A stretch of 64,000 nt of DNA from Symbiodinium natans (GCA_905221605.1 CAJNDS010002161.1:361033-425032), one strand, 5' to 3'; positions 30,415 to 41,946 are shown, counted from the stretch's first letter. Numbers and translations are program-made. The notes: generated from the sequence alone by a model not told the origin.

Positions 30415-31068
30415 CCCAACCCCCCCTGAGGTCTAAACCCCCGAACCTCCACAAACCGCAAACCCTCAACGAGGCCTTGCTCACCGTCCAATGGCTGGAG
30501 ATGCGTGCCAGCCTTAGCTAAAGATGCGATAAATCCGAAACCTGAAACCCTAACCCTTAACCCTAAACCCTAAACCCTAAACCCTAAATCCTAAACCCTA
30601 AACCCTAAGGGTCTGGGCTGCCGGGTCTAAGGTTGAGGTCTTATTGCCTAAACTTTGTGTTCTGGTTCTAGGTTCTTAAACGATTTCGTGCATAAGCCTA
30701 CACCCTAAACCCTAAAAACCAGAGGGGTTTTGGGCGAGTTTAAGATTCGTGGCGTAGGATTCTAGGCACCTCGGGATTTGGGAGCTTGTGTAAGATCCCC
30801 CTACCACCCGCCCACCCCGCCCCGTTTACCTTAGTAAGCACTCTTCATTCCCCTTTCTTGGGTGTGTAGGGTTCAGGGTTCAGAGTTTTGAGCTTAGGGT
30901 TTAGGGCATAAACCCCAAACCCCAAACCCTAAACCCTAAACCGGGTTCAGGGTTGAGCGTTGAGGGTTTAGGGGTTTAGGGCTTACAAAAGATTACGGTG
31001 TAGGGCTCAAAGGCCTCCAGTCGCCCTGCCTTCTTGCGGGTGAACAACCCTAAACCCTAAACCCTAAA

Positions 31069-31162
31069 CCCTGAACCCTGAACCCTGAACCCTGAACCCT
31101 GAACCCTGAACCCTGAACCCTGAACCCTAAACCCTAAACCCTAAACCCTAAACCCTAAACCC
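31069..31162. repeat. CCCTGAA variant array
   Basis: Nine successive CCCTGAA units embedded in CCCTAAA units, another locally homogenised variant. Confidence 0.9.
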
Positions 31163-31255
31163 AACAAAGGAGCTCTAAGGGCGGGAACCAAAAAACACGC
31201 TGCCTCTACGCGCTCCGGAAGCCCTTCTTGCTTGTAGGTTGTCATGCTGTCTGGG

Positions 31256-31400
31256 GGGGTTTAGGGGGTTTAGGGGGGGCTTAGGGGGCTTAGGGGGGTT
31301 TAGGGGGGTTTAGGGGGTTCAGGGGGTTTAGGGGGTTCAGCGGGTTTAGGGGGTTTAGGGGGTTTAGGGGGTTTCGGGGGTTCAGGTTTGGGTTGCGGGA
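31256..31400. repeat. TTTAGGGGG variant array
   Basis: Repeats of GGTTTAGGG with five to seven G, about fourteen units. On the minus strand this gives spurious NPLNPLNP peptides. Confidence 0.9.
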
Positions 31401-31409
31401 TTTAGGGGG

Positions 31410-32430
31410 GTAGGGGTTTACAGTTTGGGCCAAGAAAGTTCCTGCACAGTGTAGCTGCTTTGTTCCGTAGGAACAACTAACTCGACGCGACGAAGTCACA
31501 AAAGAACAGAATTGTGCTGCAGACTGCAGTAGTTTTAGGGGCAAAGAAAACCCAAGCTTTCTATACATCCACTTAACACCTAGGTTCTGATGCAGCTTTC
31601 AGCCAAGAATCCATGGGTAACCTATGCGCCCGCACCCTTACAGTTTGGATTCGCCAGGGGGGGGGGGGGTCTCTAGATTCAGGCGTTGCAAAAATGGCCC
31701 AGGGCTCCGCACTCAGAGCCATACTCCCTGCCGGCTGCTTCACAGGGACCCGAAGTGTTCAGGGGCTCGAGTTTAGCATCGCAGTTGGTGGGTTTTCGGC
31801 CTTGTGGTTCGCCAAACATCCAACCACTGGCAACGGGAAGGTCTAGGGGGTTCTGTTTGCGGTCAAGGCATGTGCACTCAACTTGAGCTTAGGACTTCGG
31901 GTTGCGGGCCGAGGGCTCTTTAAACCCGGCCTCAACCTCCACTCTCCGCTCACACAAGAATGATGGTACTGACGAGAACGATAACAATGACACTAAGAAA
32001 GCATGAACATGCACAAAGCAAACATGCACACAGCACTGATGACAATAGTTGTTTTTGAAACAGTACTGGAAGCACTGGCAGGCGTAGTAGCAGGAGCAAC
32101 AGCCATGGCGGGCAAAATAGAAATAACATAGTAGAATACTAATAACTAATAGCGACAAACCAAATTAATACAAGTACTAAATTACGCAATAAATCCTGAG
32201 CTCACTGTGTCAAAACAGGAACCCTACTTAAAGAGACCACCAACCTAAACCCCTACCCCCTAAAACCCTAAACCCTCAACCCCCTACACCCCTAAACCCC
32301 CAAAACCACCCCAAAAAGCCCTAACCTCCTAAACCCCCCAAACCACCCAAAACCACCCCAAAAAAACCTCAAAACCCCGAAAACCCTAAACCCCTAAACC
32401 CCCCAAAACCCCCTCAGAACCCCCCGAAGT
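31410..32430. other. Unique gap, no gene recognised
   Basis: 31,420-32,200 is free of telomere-like arrays. Small frames exist (plus 31,613-31,846; minus 31,889-32,158) but neither has a recognisable motif. 32,225-32,425 is a degenerate CCCCTAAA/CCCCAAA tract. Confidence 0.4.
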
Positions 32431-32439
32431 ACTTGAAGC

Positions 32440-32500
32440 CCATGCCCGTGCTTTGATGGCCTGTCCAAGGCTGCCAGGACTGCTCGACGATTCCTGCAGG
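32440..32500 (-). CDS. Coding-like island, possibly PPR
   Basis: Minus strand: RAVLAALDRPSKHGHGLQV. The A.LAAL spacing fits helix B. CCCCTAAA to the left, TTTAGGG to the right. Weak. Confidence 0.25.
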
Positions 32501-32909
32501 TAGGGTTTAGGTTTTAGGGTTTAGGGTTGAGGGTTGAGGGTTCAGGGTTTTAGGGTTTGGGGTTTAGGACTATATAGGGTTGTTGAGTCTCCGTGCCCAA
32601 GAACTTTGTGCATTTTATAAGGGTCTCGAGGGTTAAGGCTCACCTGGCCAAGGAAACTCCTTGCCAGGCCCCAGCATCTCGGCATTTTAGCGACCCTCAT
32701 CCCCACCCTCCCTCCCACACCCTCAGCCCCCCAACCAGGGTTCAGGGTTTAGGGTTTAGGGTCTAGGGTCTAGGGTCTAGGGTTTAGGTCTAGGGTACGT
32801 CCCGAACCCTAAACCATGGAGTGCGAAACAGATTCGGGGCAGGAGCCGCGCTCAAGCGTGTTCTTAGAGGTCTCCCTAGTGCCCCCTAAGGCTCCCTAAG
32901 CTTCCTAGG

Positions 32910-33030
32910 GCTTAGGTTTAGGGTTTAGGGTTTAGGGTTTAGGGTTTAGGGTTTAGGGTTTAGGGTTTAGGGTTTAGGGCTTAGGGCTTAGGGCTTAGGG
33001 TTTAGTTTAGGGTTTAGGGTTTTGAGGATT
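32910..33030. repeat. TTTAGGG array
   Basis: About sixteen units ending in CTTAGGG variants. Between here and 33,780 there are short arrays (33,380-33,470) and a CCCCCTACAAA-type repeat (33,190-33,310) but no exon I can support. Confidence 0.9.
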
Positions 33031-33786
33031 TAGGGGTATTCTACCAGGACCCTTGACTGCAGTTCCTTCTTCAACTCGGGAACCAAAAAGGGTGAACTAC
33101 AACTAAGCATCCCGCTAAAACCTAAACCCAAACCCTCTCAACCTTGCGGAGAGCCTTCAGGATTCAACCCTATAGACCCTCATAAAGCCCTGTAAACCCT
33201 CGACAAAAACTCCTACAAACCCCCCTACAAACCCCCTATGAAGATCTATACACCTTCTACAAAAACCCCTACAAACCCCCCTATAACCCCCCCATGAAGA
33301 CCTATAAACTCTCCCGAAAGCCCAAAATTAGAGTGCATGAGGATTGAGAGCTGAGGGTTTCGGGTGAAGCAAACAACCTAAACCCTAAACCCTAAACCCG
33401 AAACCCTGAACCCTAAACCCTAAACCCTGAACCCTATACCCTAAACCCTAAACCCTAAACCCTAACCCTCCCTGAAGCCCTGATCTCAAGCCCCCTCTGT
33501 CGAAGCTGACCGGTCCTCGACTTCTCGACCTTGCCATAAATACTGCCTGGCGCCCGAAACGGCTGGGCCCAGGATGATGGGTGGGGGGTTTAGGGTTTAG
33601 GGTAGGGTTAGGTAGGGGTTTCTCGGATATTCATGTGGACTTTTGGGGTCTAGTGTTTAAGGTGTAAAGTTTTGAGGGGTTTGGGTTTAGGCTTTGGGGT
33701 TTCGGTTAAGGGTTTTGGGGCCTAGGGTTAAGGGTTTGGGTTTCGGGTGTATTGTGTAACGCCTGTAGGATTTATAGAGTATAAAC

Positions 33787-33852
33787 CTAAACCCCTAAAC
33801 CCTAAACCCTAAACCCTAAACCCTAAACCCTAAACCCTAAACCCTAAACCCG
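33787..33852. repeat. CCCTAAA array
   Basis: About nine units. The following unique block (33,860-33,955) has a weak minus-strand TLRPHRALTR reminiscent of a PPR turn but hits a stop. Confidence 0.9.
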
Positions 33853-34689
33853 AAATCGCATCGATTCAGGATGCAAGCATCTTCAACTTCTTTTCGCGCC
33901 GCTCACCGCGTCAATGCCCGATGTGGCCTCAGGGTGCCATGCACTCCCTCCAGGGAGTTTAGGGTTTAGGGTTTAGGGTTTAGGGTTCAGGGGTTGAGGG
34001 TTGAGGGGCCAGGCATTCTGAAGCTCTAGTTGAGGGCTTAAGGACCAAAAACCTACAATTTGTTCCTGGGCTCTCTTGTTCTGAAAGTCCTTCCAAGATT
34101 CATAGAGACAACGAGGCAGTTGCCTGAACTACTGTCAGAATATTACCCTAACCAACTTCGACAGTTGTGCCGAGGGAACTCTAAACCCTAAGCCCTAACC
34201 CCCAAGCCCTAAACCCTCAACCCTCAACCCTAAATCCTAAACCCTAAACTGTGGCCTTCTTGGGTGTTTGTCTTCAGGCTGGGCTGCCTTGAAGCTTGTT
34301 TGTTCTTTGCTTTGAAGGGGTTTGCTATCCTCACCAACCCCCCCCCAAACAAAAAACACATAGACAACAACCATAATCAAAAACATAATCACAGTTGATG
34401 AACAAATACATGGCGTAAATACATAAAAAAAAATAACAAAGGAAAAGTGCACGTTTTGGCATCCTCGAGCGGGGAGGAGGGAACCCTGCGTTGCCCCCAT
34501 TGTCTGGTAGTCGAAGAAGACAGCCCGGTGCCCCCAACAAGGAAGTGGACTCCAGGATGCCTCAGCCCTAAACCCAAAACCCTATCCCTAAAGCCTCAAC
34601 CCGAAACCCTAAACTCTAAAATCTCAACCCGAAACCCTAAACCCTACACCCTAAACCCTAAACCCCAAACCCCAAACCCTAAACCCAAT

Positions 34690-34760
34690 CCGAAGAGCCC
34701 AGCGCCGACAGCTCGAAGTCCACTCGCTGCACGAGGAGCTCGTCCTCGGCTGCCACTGCG
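34690..34760 (-). CDS. Coding-like island, not PPR
   Basis: Minus strand: VAAEDELLVQRVDFELSALG, an acidic, helical open frame. CCCTAAA at 34,630-34,684 to the left and TTTAGGG at 34,760-34,830 to the right. Confidence 0.35.
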
Positions 34761-35258
34761 TTTAGGGTTTAGGGTTTAGGGTTTAGGGCTTAGGGTTTGG
34801 GGTTTGGGGTCTGGGGTTTAGGGTTTGGGGTGAAGGGGCCTAAGCCTTTCTTAAACCCCAAACCCCGCCTCAACCCGAAACCCCCACATGCTAGACCCTG
34901 AACCGTAAACCGGCCCTCAATATGGGGCCCCTTTGAAACCCCCGCCCCACCAACACTGCGAGACGGGTTCCACAGCGGTTCGAACAGATTCAGAGTGGAG
35001 AAGTTCATCAGATCCACCTGGCGCTTTCTGTTTTTTTTTTTTTTTTGGGAGGGGGGGGGGGGGTTAGAGTTTGGGGTTTAGGGTTTGGGTTTAGGGTCAG
35101 AGTACAGAGTGTAGGGGTTTGGGATTTCGGGGTTAGGGTTTAGGGCTTGGCCAGATTTCGGGGATCAAGATCCGCAGACATACGCCTTAACCCTCAACCC
35201 TAACCCTAAACCCTACAACCTACAACCTACAACCCACAACCCTAAACCTAAACCCTAA

Positions 35259-35375
35259 ACCCTAAACCCTAAACCGTGAACCCTAAACCCTAAACCCTAA
35301 ACCCTAAACCCTAAACCCTAAACCCTAAACCCTAAACCCTAAACCCTAAACCCTAAACCCTAAACCCTAAACCCT
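35259..35375. repeat. CCCTAAA array
   Basis: About sixteen units with one CCGTGAA variant. Confidence 0.95.
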
Positions 35376-35479
35376 ACGAGCGCGCGTGGTTTCTTGGCCC
35401 AATCACCTTGTAGATAGCCCAACCCCAGGGCACAGAAGGTAGCCCAACATGTCAAGAAGATAGCCCAGAACCGAAATCC

Positions 35480-35860
35480 CGAGGGCACACAAGGCCCAAA
35501 ACATGCGATAATGATAGTCTCTACCTCTTGGGGATAGCATCTTGATGTAACTGTGAAACAACGCATGTGTTGCGGAGTCTTCCCGCAGGGCACAGCGATA
35601 AAACTGTACCGCTGCCATGAATCCACCCGTGAACTTCTTTTTGAAGCTACCTCTCGGTGATAGCCACGTGAGGCTAGCTTGAGACACTGACAAAATGCCT
35701 GTTTCGCGGAGCCTTCCCGCAGGGCACAGCGATCAAACAGAACTGCCATTTGAGACGTAACCTCAAGAAATGGGCTTTGGATGGGGGGGGGGGTCTGTAT
35801 TGTTGTCGGAACGATACCCGAACGATGCCGCGAACGATACCTCGGACCTGTCTTGGCACG
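35480..35860. repeat. Tandem repeat, period about 134 bp, coding-like
   Basis: TTCCCGCAGGGCACAGCGAT occurs at 35,580 and 35,714 with related flanks (GCGGAGTC/GCCTTCCCGC), and a diverged third copy at 36,062. On the minus strand the two main units read FYRCALREDSATHALF and LFDRCALREGSAKQAF. An array-free block (35,400-36,200), so perhaps a separate insertion. Short GAACGATACC repeats lie at 35,808-35,845. Confidence 0.55.
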
Positions 35861-36209
35861 GCCAAAACCAACATGAATGTACTCGAACCTATGAGTGCGA
35901 TGTGCACCTTGGCGTTTCGATGCGTTTTCGTGCATCAAGTACAGCATATAAAACGGTCAGAGATTCACATGCTCATTGCCAGCGTGCCCTCGCGTTTCGT
36001 GTTCAAAACGAAGCTTACAGAACTATAGCCTGGTAAGCACCAACTATGTGAATTTTGCTGATTCCGCAGGGCGCACAGCGATTGGGTTATCTTCTGGGCG
36101 TGCGGGCTAATAAACCACGTCGACCCAGTACTCCCCTTCCCTGCCTCGCACCACCGCATCGATCATGGCAAGCGCGAGTGCTGGTGGAACTTTACGAAGC
36201 CGAGGTAGC

Positions 36210-36330
36210 ACCTGGAGGGTTTAGGGTTTAGGGTTTCGGGCTAGAGTTTAGGGCTAGGGTTTAGGGTTTGGGGTCTAGGGTTTAGGGTTTGGGGTTTGGG
36301 GTTTAGGGTTGAGGGTTTGATGTTTAGGCT
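36210..36330. repeat. TTTAGGG tract, degenerate
   Basis: Mixed TTTAGGG, TTTGGGG and TCTAGGG units. The related unique repeat (see 11,841) follows at 36,500-36,585. Confidence 0.85.
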
Positions 36331-36499
36331 TGCGGGAGCGAGTAACTGTAGGGGGGCTGTTCGGGTTCAGCACCTGTCAGTTAAAATCTTGAATTGGGGG
36401 TTTACGATATTAGGGGTGCCGTAATTTGGGTTTAGGGTATGGGGGTCTACGATATTAAGGGTTCCCGAATTTGGGTTTAGGATATGGGGGTTTACGATA

Positions 36500-36585
36500 T
36501 CAGGGGTACCTTCTTGGGGTCCTGATTACAAGGGAATCTTACTATGTGGGGGTCTATGATTTGGGGGTCCCCTATTTTCGTAAAC
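36500..36585. repeat. Dispersed unique repeat, copy 2
   Basis: GGGGTACCTTCTTGGGGTCC, AAGGGAATCTTACTATG and GGGGGTCCCCTATTTTCGTAA match, block by block, the copy at 11,841-11,953. Confidence 0.5.
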
Positions 36586-36851
36586 CCTCAATTGACATGT
36601 AGACACCCTAAACTGGGCTTATAAAAATGATAATGTGTTGGCTTCATCAGGAGTATATAGTGGATTAGGGGTAATAAACATTAAAGATTCTGTTCAAACC
36701 TACCCTCCTGCAGCCACAAGCTCCCGTGAGGGTTGGAAGTCTAGGATTGATAGGGCTTCGGGTTTTATTTAATGGTTCAGGGCTGTATAGGGCTCAGGGT
36801 TTGGGGCCCTAAACCCTAAACCCTAAACCCTAAACCCTAAACCCTAAACAG

Positions 36852-36935
36852 CCCCTTTCAGAAGCTTCGGGCAAGAGGCAGCCGTCCACATCACCTCCAC
36901 CACGGCCTGCACAAGAGGGCTGCTGCTTTCGATGC
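36852..36935 (-). CDS. Coding-like island, product unknown
   Basis: Minus strand: IESSSPLVQAVVEVMWTAAS then CPKLLKG. Well-behaved helical frame, possibly a diverged PPR (W.AA..PKLL). CCCTAAA left (36,808-36,848), TTTAGGG right (36,978-37,035). Confidence 0.35.
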
Positions 36936-37264
36936 CCTGAGCCCTGAGCCCTAAAGCCTCGAAATTCATCAGCTCCTGGTTTAGGGTTTAGGGTTTAGGG
37001 TTCAGGGTTTAGGGTTTAGGGTTCGGGTTTAGGGCAGTTCCCAGAACTCCTCCCTTGAATCAGCATGCCGCCTGCTATGCTTGAGAGCCACTAAGGAAGA
37101 ATCCAACGCTGCTTCTGGACCTTACAGGCATCAACCGACCAAAGGCTATGAACCGGTTTAGGGTTTAGAGTGTTCTTGGCCTCTATAAGAACGAAGCGTG
37201 TCGATGCTGGGGAATAGATTTCTGGATGTGTGTCTTCTCACACCTTTCAACACCCGAAAGCCTC

Positions 37265-37332
37265 CTCCTCCCCCTAAACCCTAAACCCTAAACCCTAAAC
37301 CCTAAACCCTAAACCCTAAACCCTAAACCCTT
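37265..37332. repeat. CCCTAAA array
   Basis: About nine units. The minus-strand frame to its right (37,335-37,500; DPAPEDMHEAAVVACGVAAI) may be a diverged PPR lead-in like APEELCDVRTYNAALSA at 19,402, but the match is weak. Confidence 0.85.
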
Positions 37333-38091
37333 CAACACAAAATACCCGAGTAGCCCCAGCAGTGCCGTGCAGTTCTTTTTGACTGCGAATCTCTATGGCC
37401 GCTACACCGCAAGCGACCACAGCAGCTTCATGCATGTCCTCCGGCGCAGGGTCTGCAACCCTCGAAGATGGTACTGGATATGAAGTTGCGGGAGACTTGG
37501 TCCCCACCTTTAACCCTGTCTAGGGTTTAGGGCTTAGGGTAAAAGAGTTTAGGGATTAGGGTTAGAGTTTAGGTTTAGGGTTCAGGGCATGCTTATCCTT
37601 GAAGGCCTGTACCTGAACTTTCTCTCAGGGCTCTTGGCCCCAACTTTGTTGACACACAAAGCTCTACTCCGTTCATGCGTAGGACGATGTTGCTTCTAAA
37701 CAATGCAACATAAACAACAGCGGCACAGACATAATATGACTGTGCCTCCTGATCTGGATGAGAGCGATACCCTAAACCCTAAACTCTAAACCCTGAACCC
37801 TATGCCTTTGTTGAGGTTTCCCTCCACCCAAGCGTCCTGGCGAGGCCCGCCAGAAATAACTGCGCCTTGGCTGTTGACTGCGGTGGTGGGGCATCCGGCT
37901 CATATTACTGGTTCTGCTTCGCAGATATTGGGGATAGAACTGGTACCTACTTTTCACAATCCCCATTTAAGAGCTAGTAAGTTATTCTGGCTTCAGTTTG
38001 CAGAGCCAGAGGGGGTGTAAGGGAGAGGGGGGGTGGCGAAATTCCTGCCAAAGGTATTCAGTGCTTCTTCGAGCCTTATTCGGGGAACCCC

Positions 38092-38171
38092 AAACCCTAA
38101 ACCCTAAACCCTAAACCCTAAACCCTAAACCCTAAACCCTAAACCCTAAACCCTAAACCCTAAACCCTAAA
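38092..38171. repeat. CCCTAAA array
   Basis: Eleven units, left of the degenerate island at 38,175. Confidence 0.95.
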
Positions 38172-38174
38172 CAC

Positions 38175-38260
38175 CCTCAACTCCACTGCGGCCCCGAAGC
38201 ATCCCGGGCGCCACAGGGCGCCTTCTCGGCCGATGAGAGGCACAGGGACAGAGTCCTCAA
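38175..38260 (-). CDS. Degenerate PPR fragment
   Basis: Minus strand: LSSAEKAPCGARDASGPQWS. SSAEKA recalls SACEKA, but the Trp and AL.LL positions are lost. TTTAGGG and TTTATAGGG units follow at 38,300-38,420. Confidence 0.3.
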
Positions 38261-38604
38261 GCCACCAGAAGCTTCACCGCAATGGGCGGCTGCGGGTGCA
38301 GGGTTTAGGGTTCAGGGTTTAGAGTTTAGGGTTTATAGGGTTTATAGGGTTTATAGGGTTTATAGGGTTTAGGGTTTATAGGGTTTAGGGTTTAGGGTTT
38401 AGGGCTTAGGGCTTAGGGCTTAAAGGCACATAGGGTTTAGGGCTTCTTGGGGCCCTTGGGGCTTTGGGTTGTACGAACACGCTCTCGCATTGAGTCTTAC
38501 TCTCCATACATGTAGCACCACTAAGAAGTGCCATCTCATGGTGTACGGTTTAGGGTTTCAGGGTGCTGTGCCCTAAACCCTAAACCCTAAACCCTAAACC
38601 CTAA

Positions 38605-38706
38605 ACACCCACACGGCCAAGCCGCACAGCATCCGGCTGCAGCTTGGCCATGACGGAGTCATGCAGGCAGAGCAGCGTTCTTTGCCAAGCGCTGACGGAA
38701 TGGCCT
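38605..38706 (-). CDS. PPR exon, one repeat
   Basis: Minus strand: SVSAWQRTLLCLHDSVMAKL then QPDAVRLGRVGV. AWQRTLLCL..(V)MAKLQPDAVRLG is helix B, turn and start of the next unit; compare AWQRALCCLREAL at 18,530. CCCTAAA left, TTTAGGG right. Confidence 0.6.
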
Positions 38707-38717
38707 CGGTGTTTAGG

Positions 38718-38788
38718 ATGGGTTTAGGGTTTAGGGTTTAGGGTTTAGGGTTTAGGGTTTAGGGTTTAGGGCTTAGGGTTTAGGGTTT
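38718..38788. repeat. TTTAGGG array
   Basis: Ten units with one GCTTAGGG variant. Confidence 0.95.
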
Positions 38789-38827
38789 AGGGCTTTTGTT
38801 GGGAGTTAGGGCCCTCGACAGAACAAA

Positions 38828-38912
38828 GGACGTTCCAAAGGATTGCAAAGTCGCAGGCGCTGAGCGTCACGCTGCAGCTGATGACATTTGCTTCCACCGC
38901 CTTGCCCAAAGG
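38828..38912 (-). CDS. PPR exon, one repeat
   Basis: Minus strand: VEANVISCSVTLSACDFAIL then WNVLC. NVISCSVTLSACDFA..W is an intact helix A; helix B is truncated. Confidence 0.6.
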
Positions 38913-39461
38913 CCCCTGAACCCTCAATCACAAGCCCGAAACCCGAAACCCTGACCCCCCCCCCCCCCAAACGAAAGCATGTCTAAAGAAAATCTGAGCT
39001 AGGCCGCGCCAAACTAGGACTGTGGATTCTGAGCCCAGAAAGTTCTTAAAGCTAAGGGAAGCTCATCGCTCACCTGCTAAGCAGCTCTGTCAAGTCGTCT
39101 GCCAAACCCTAAGAACCCCAAAGCCCCGAACCCCTTAAAGCTACCCCGCCGACAGCCAGACATGAGTGTCTTCCAGGAGGTGGGGCCGTAAACTCCAAGC
39201 CCGTGAAGACTAACAGTCAGGGTCCCCGGTTCGAAGGTTTCATGAAGGGCAGGAAAACTTAGAATTCATTTGGGCTCCTGAAATTGCAGACCCCAAGCCC
39301 CTAAAGCCACAAACCCCTAAGGCCTAAAGCCTCAACCCATGATCACACTAAGCCCGAAGAAAACCCTAAGGCTACCCTAAGAAAACCCCAAGGTAACCCC
39401 AAGAAAGCCCTAAAGGGAACCCTGAGACAACCCGAAGAGGGACCCCACAACTGGTTTTCAG

Positions 39462-39561
39462 GACCCCTAAACCCTAAACCCTAAACCCTAAACCCTAAAC
39501 CCTAAACCCTAAACCCTAAACCCTAAACCCTAAACCCTAAACCCTAAACCCTAAACCCTAA
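39462..39561. repeat. CCCTAAA array
   Basis: Fourteen units. The segment before it (38,950-39,460) has CCCTAAG-like and AAACCC..AAG repeats but no exon. Confidence 0.95.
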
Positions 39562-39637
39562 GGAAACCCTTTGGGAAACCCTCAAAAAACCTTAAGAGAA
39601 CCCCAACAAGTGGTTTTCAGGACCCTCAAACCTTCCT

Positions 39638-39690
39638 TCCGAGGTCCGCGAGGAGCTGCACCGCCCCGCGCCAGTGACGGCCCTTCCTTC
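39638..39690 (-). CDS. PPR exon fragment
   Basis: Minus strand: KGRHWRGAVQLLADLGR, the W..AVQLL.(D)L core of helix B. Only half a repeat is visible. Confidence 0.45.
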
Positions 39691-40362
39691 CCACCCTAAA
39701 CCCTAAACCCTACACCCTAAACCCCCTACCCCCTAAACCCTAACCCTTAATCCTAAACCCTAAACCCTTTCTGTTTATGTGCCCGAAACGCGCTTTCCCT
39801 ACCCGTAAACTTCGAAGCTTCGGCAGATCTGAAATTGGTAATGTAAGGTGCGCGTTTTAAGCAGGGCCCGAGCGTGGTTCAGGGCCGTTCAACATGCCGA
39901 TGCATGAAAAACGGGGCTCTCCTGCAATTCACTTGTTGAGAGTGGTCCGGGGTGAGCTGGCACCTAAGTGACCTTGAACTCTAAACCGTCTAAAGGTAAA
40001 TCCTAAGACCTAAATCCCTAAATAGCCCTAAATAACCCTGAAGAACCCTGAAGAACCCTAAAGAAACCCTAAACTTGTGAACCCTGTGCCATCAGCTGTC
40101 GAACCCAGCTTCAGCAAGCCAAGACATGGACCCACCGACAGACTCTGCCAAGGAAGCAGAAGAGCTTTTTGAAGGTCCGGAGTCCCCTAAACCCTAAACC
40201 CTAAACCCTAAACCCTAAACGCTAAACCCTAAGATGAAGCTACTCAACCCCCGAACGACGCGAAGCACTCCTGACACCAGTTGCACCCTAAAACCTTCCG
40301 ACATCCTAATACGGGGATCGGGGCCGTACTGATTAGAAGAGGGTTTTGGGGGTGACTATCGT

Positions 40363-40386
40363 GATATATACATATATATATATATT
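40363..40386. repeat. (TA)n microsatellite
   Basis: Short ATATATACATATATATATAT tract just downstream (coding sense) of the island at 40,438. Confidence 0.85.
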
Positions 40387-40437
40387 GGAAATTACTCCGA
40401 CCCCTATATATTCTGCCCCTAAGCCCAACCCCATAGT

Positions 40438-40492
40438 CCAAGCCGAGATTCTCGCAAGCGCTGAGGCCTGCGTTGAAAGCGACCTCACACAC
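40438..40492 (-). CDS. PPR exon fragment
   Basis: Minus strand: CEVAFNAGLSACENLGL. VAFNAGLSACE is helix A of a PPR unit. The rest of the repeat is missing. TTTAGGG (40,498-40,524) is 6 bp upstream in coding sense. Confidence 0.55.
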
Positions 40493-40680
40493 AGTCTTAG
40501 GGTTTAGGGTTTAGGGTTTAGGGCTACTAGACCCAGAAGTCACCCAGGAGTAAAAAGGGTACCCTGTTTGATTTTACAGGCGGTTATCAGGGAACCCCAA
40601 CCCTAAAAATAGGCAAGAAGTCCGATAGACATCACCACCCGACAGGTGAAACAAGATCACTGCTGCAGGCTTCGTCCTAC

Positions 40681-40781
40681 CTTACTTCTCCAATAACCAA
40701 GGGAAAACAAGGTTAAACTTTATTGTTCCTACTAAAGAAGGAAACCCAAAAAGTTTAAAGTTCAGCTGTTGGAGAAGTAAG
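40681..40781. mobile_element. MITE, 101 bp, copy 1
   Basis: Perfect 13-bp terminal inverted repeats CTTACTTCTCCAA and TTGGAGAAGTAAG. About 93% identical to the copy at 41,947. Flanked by CTAC on both sides, so a 4-bp duplication is possible here. Confidence 0.8.
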
Positions 40782-41189
40782 CTACTGGGCCACAACCGAA
40801 AGAACCGTCGGTACACCCTAAACCCTAAACCCTAAACCCTAAGCCCTAAACCTTAAACCCTAAACCCTAAACCCTAAAACAACTCCCCGAACTTGTTGAG
40901 CAATACCTGGATTTTGGGGGGGGCTTGGGGTGCATCCTTCATCCTAATGCCTGAGCCTCTGAAACCTCCCTCCCAAACCTCAAAACCTCTAACCTCCTGA
41001 ACCCTAAATCCTGAAAAAGCCTCCTGAGCCCTTAGCCCTGAAAGCTCCAATTTCCACAGCCCCAAGAAAAGGCCCAAATCCTAAACCCTCTCAAACCCTA
41101 CGCCCTGAACCCTTAAACCCTTGACTCTCTAACCTGAAAGCTGGGACTCGTTCATTGCGGTTTAGGGTTTCGGGTTTAGGTTTTAGGGT

Positions 41190-41268
41190 TTATAAGTTTA
41201 GGGTTTATTAGTTTAGGGTTTAGGGTTTAGGGTTTAGGGTTTAGGGTTTAGGGTTTAGGGTTTAGGGC
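41190..41268. repeat. TTTAGGG array
   Basis: About ten units. The unique block 41,270-41,345 between this and the next array has a weak frame (LQEYVHWSLQADEAAC, minus), possibly PPR. Confidence 0.9.
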
Positions 41269-41357
41269 TGAAGCAGGCAAGCAGCTTCATCGGCCTGCAA
41301 GCTCCAGTGGACATACTCCTGGAGCAGACCTGCAAGCTGAAGCTACAAAAAAACCAT

Positions 41358-41475
41358 AGGGTTTAGGGTTTAGGGTTTAGGGTTTAGGGTTTAGGGTTTA
41401 GGGTTTAGGGTTTAGGGTTTAGGGTTTAGGGTTTAGGGTTTAGGGTTTAGGGTTTAGGGTTTAGGGTTTAGGGTT
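41358..41475. repeat. TTTAGGG array
   Basis: About sixteen near-perfect units. Confidence 0.95.
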
Positions 41476-41659
41476 ATAGGGTTCTTAAGGGATGGGGGGT
41501 TCAGGGGGGGTGTGTAGCGCAAGGTTCCCTAATACTCCCCACTACGTCCCTAGGGCTCCCTGGCTTCTTCGGCTCCCTTAGTAGCTACCTGCAAGCTGAA
41601 GTTAAAGAAATCAACCCGAAAGCACCAACCAAAAACTACCCCTCAGCTCGTCCTGTCCA

Positions 41660-41835
41660 GCCTAAACCCCAAACCCCAAACCCTAAACCCCAAACCCTAA
41701 ACCCGCAAACCCTAAACCCCAAACCCTAAACCCCAAGGCCTAAACCCTAAACCCTAAACCCCAAACCCCTAAACCCTAAACCCCTAAACCCTGAACCCTA
41801 AACCCCTAAACCCCAAACCCTAAACCCTAAACCCG
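41660..41835. repeat. CCCCAAA/CCCTAAA array
   Basis: Alternating CCCTAAA and CCCCAAA units, immediately left of the next island. Confidence 0.9.
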
Positions 41836-41837
41836 TG

Positions 41838-41930
41838 CCACCGGGGGGCTCATGGCTTGCCACCACACGGAAGCCTTCTCGCAAGCCGTGAGGACCGCGT
41901 TGCAGGCGACCCGGTCCACCTTCAGGCGAG
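41838..41930 (-). CDS. PPR exon, one repeat
   Basis: Acceptor CAACCCTCAG, then minus strand LKVDRVACNAVLTACEKASV and WWQAM. Full helix A with TACEKA. The donor lies close to the array; CCG|GTGGCA is a candidate. Confidence 0.7.
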
Positions 41931-41946
41931 CAGCTGAGGGTTGAGG

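Noticed and set aside
31889-32158. 89-codon minus-strand frame rich in Cys/Tyr/Phe
   Set aside because: Composition follows local AT-rich sequence; no domain and no splice signals.
39210-39245. GGTTCGAAGG resembling a tRNA B box
   Set aside because: No matching A box or cloverleaf upstream.
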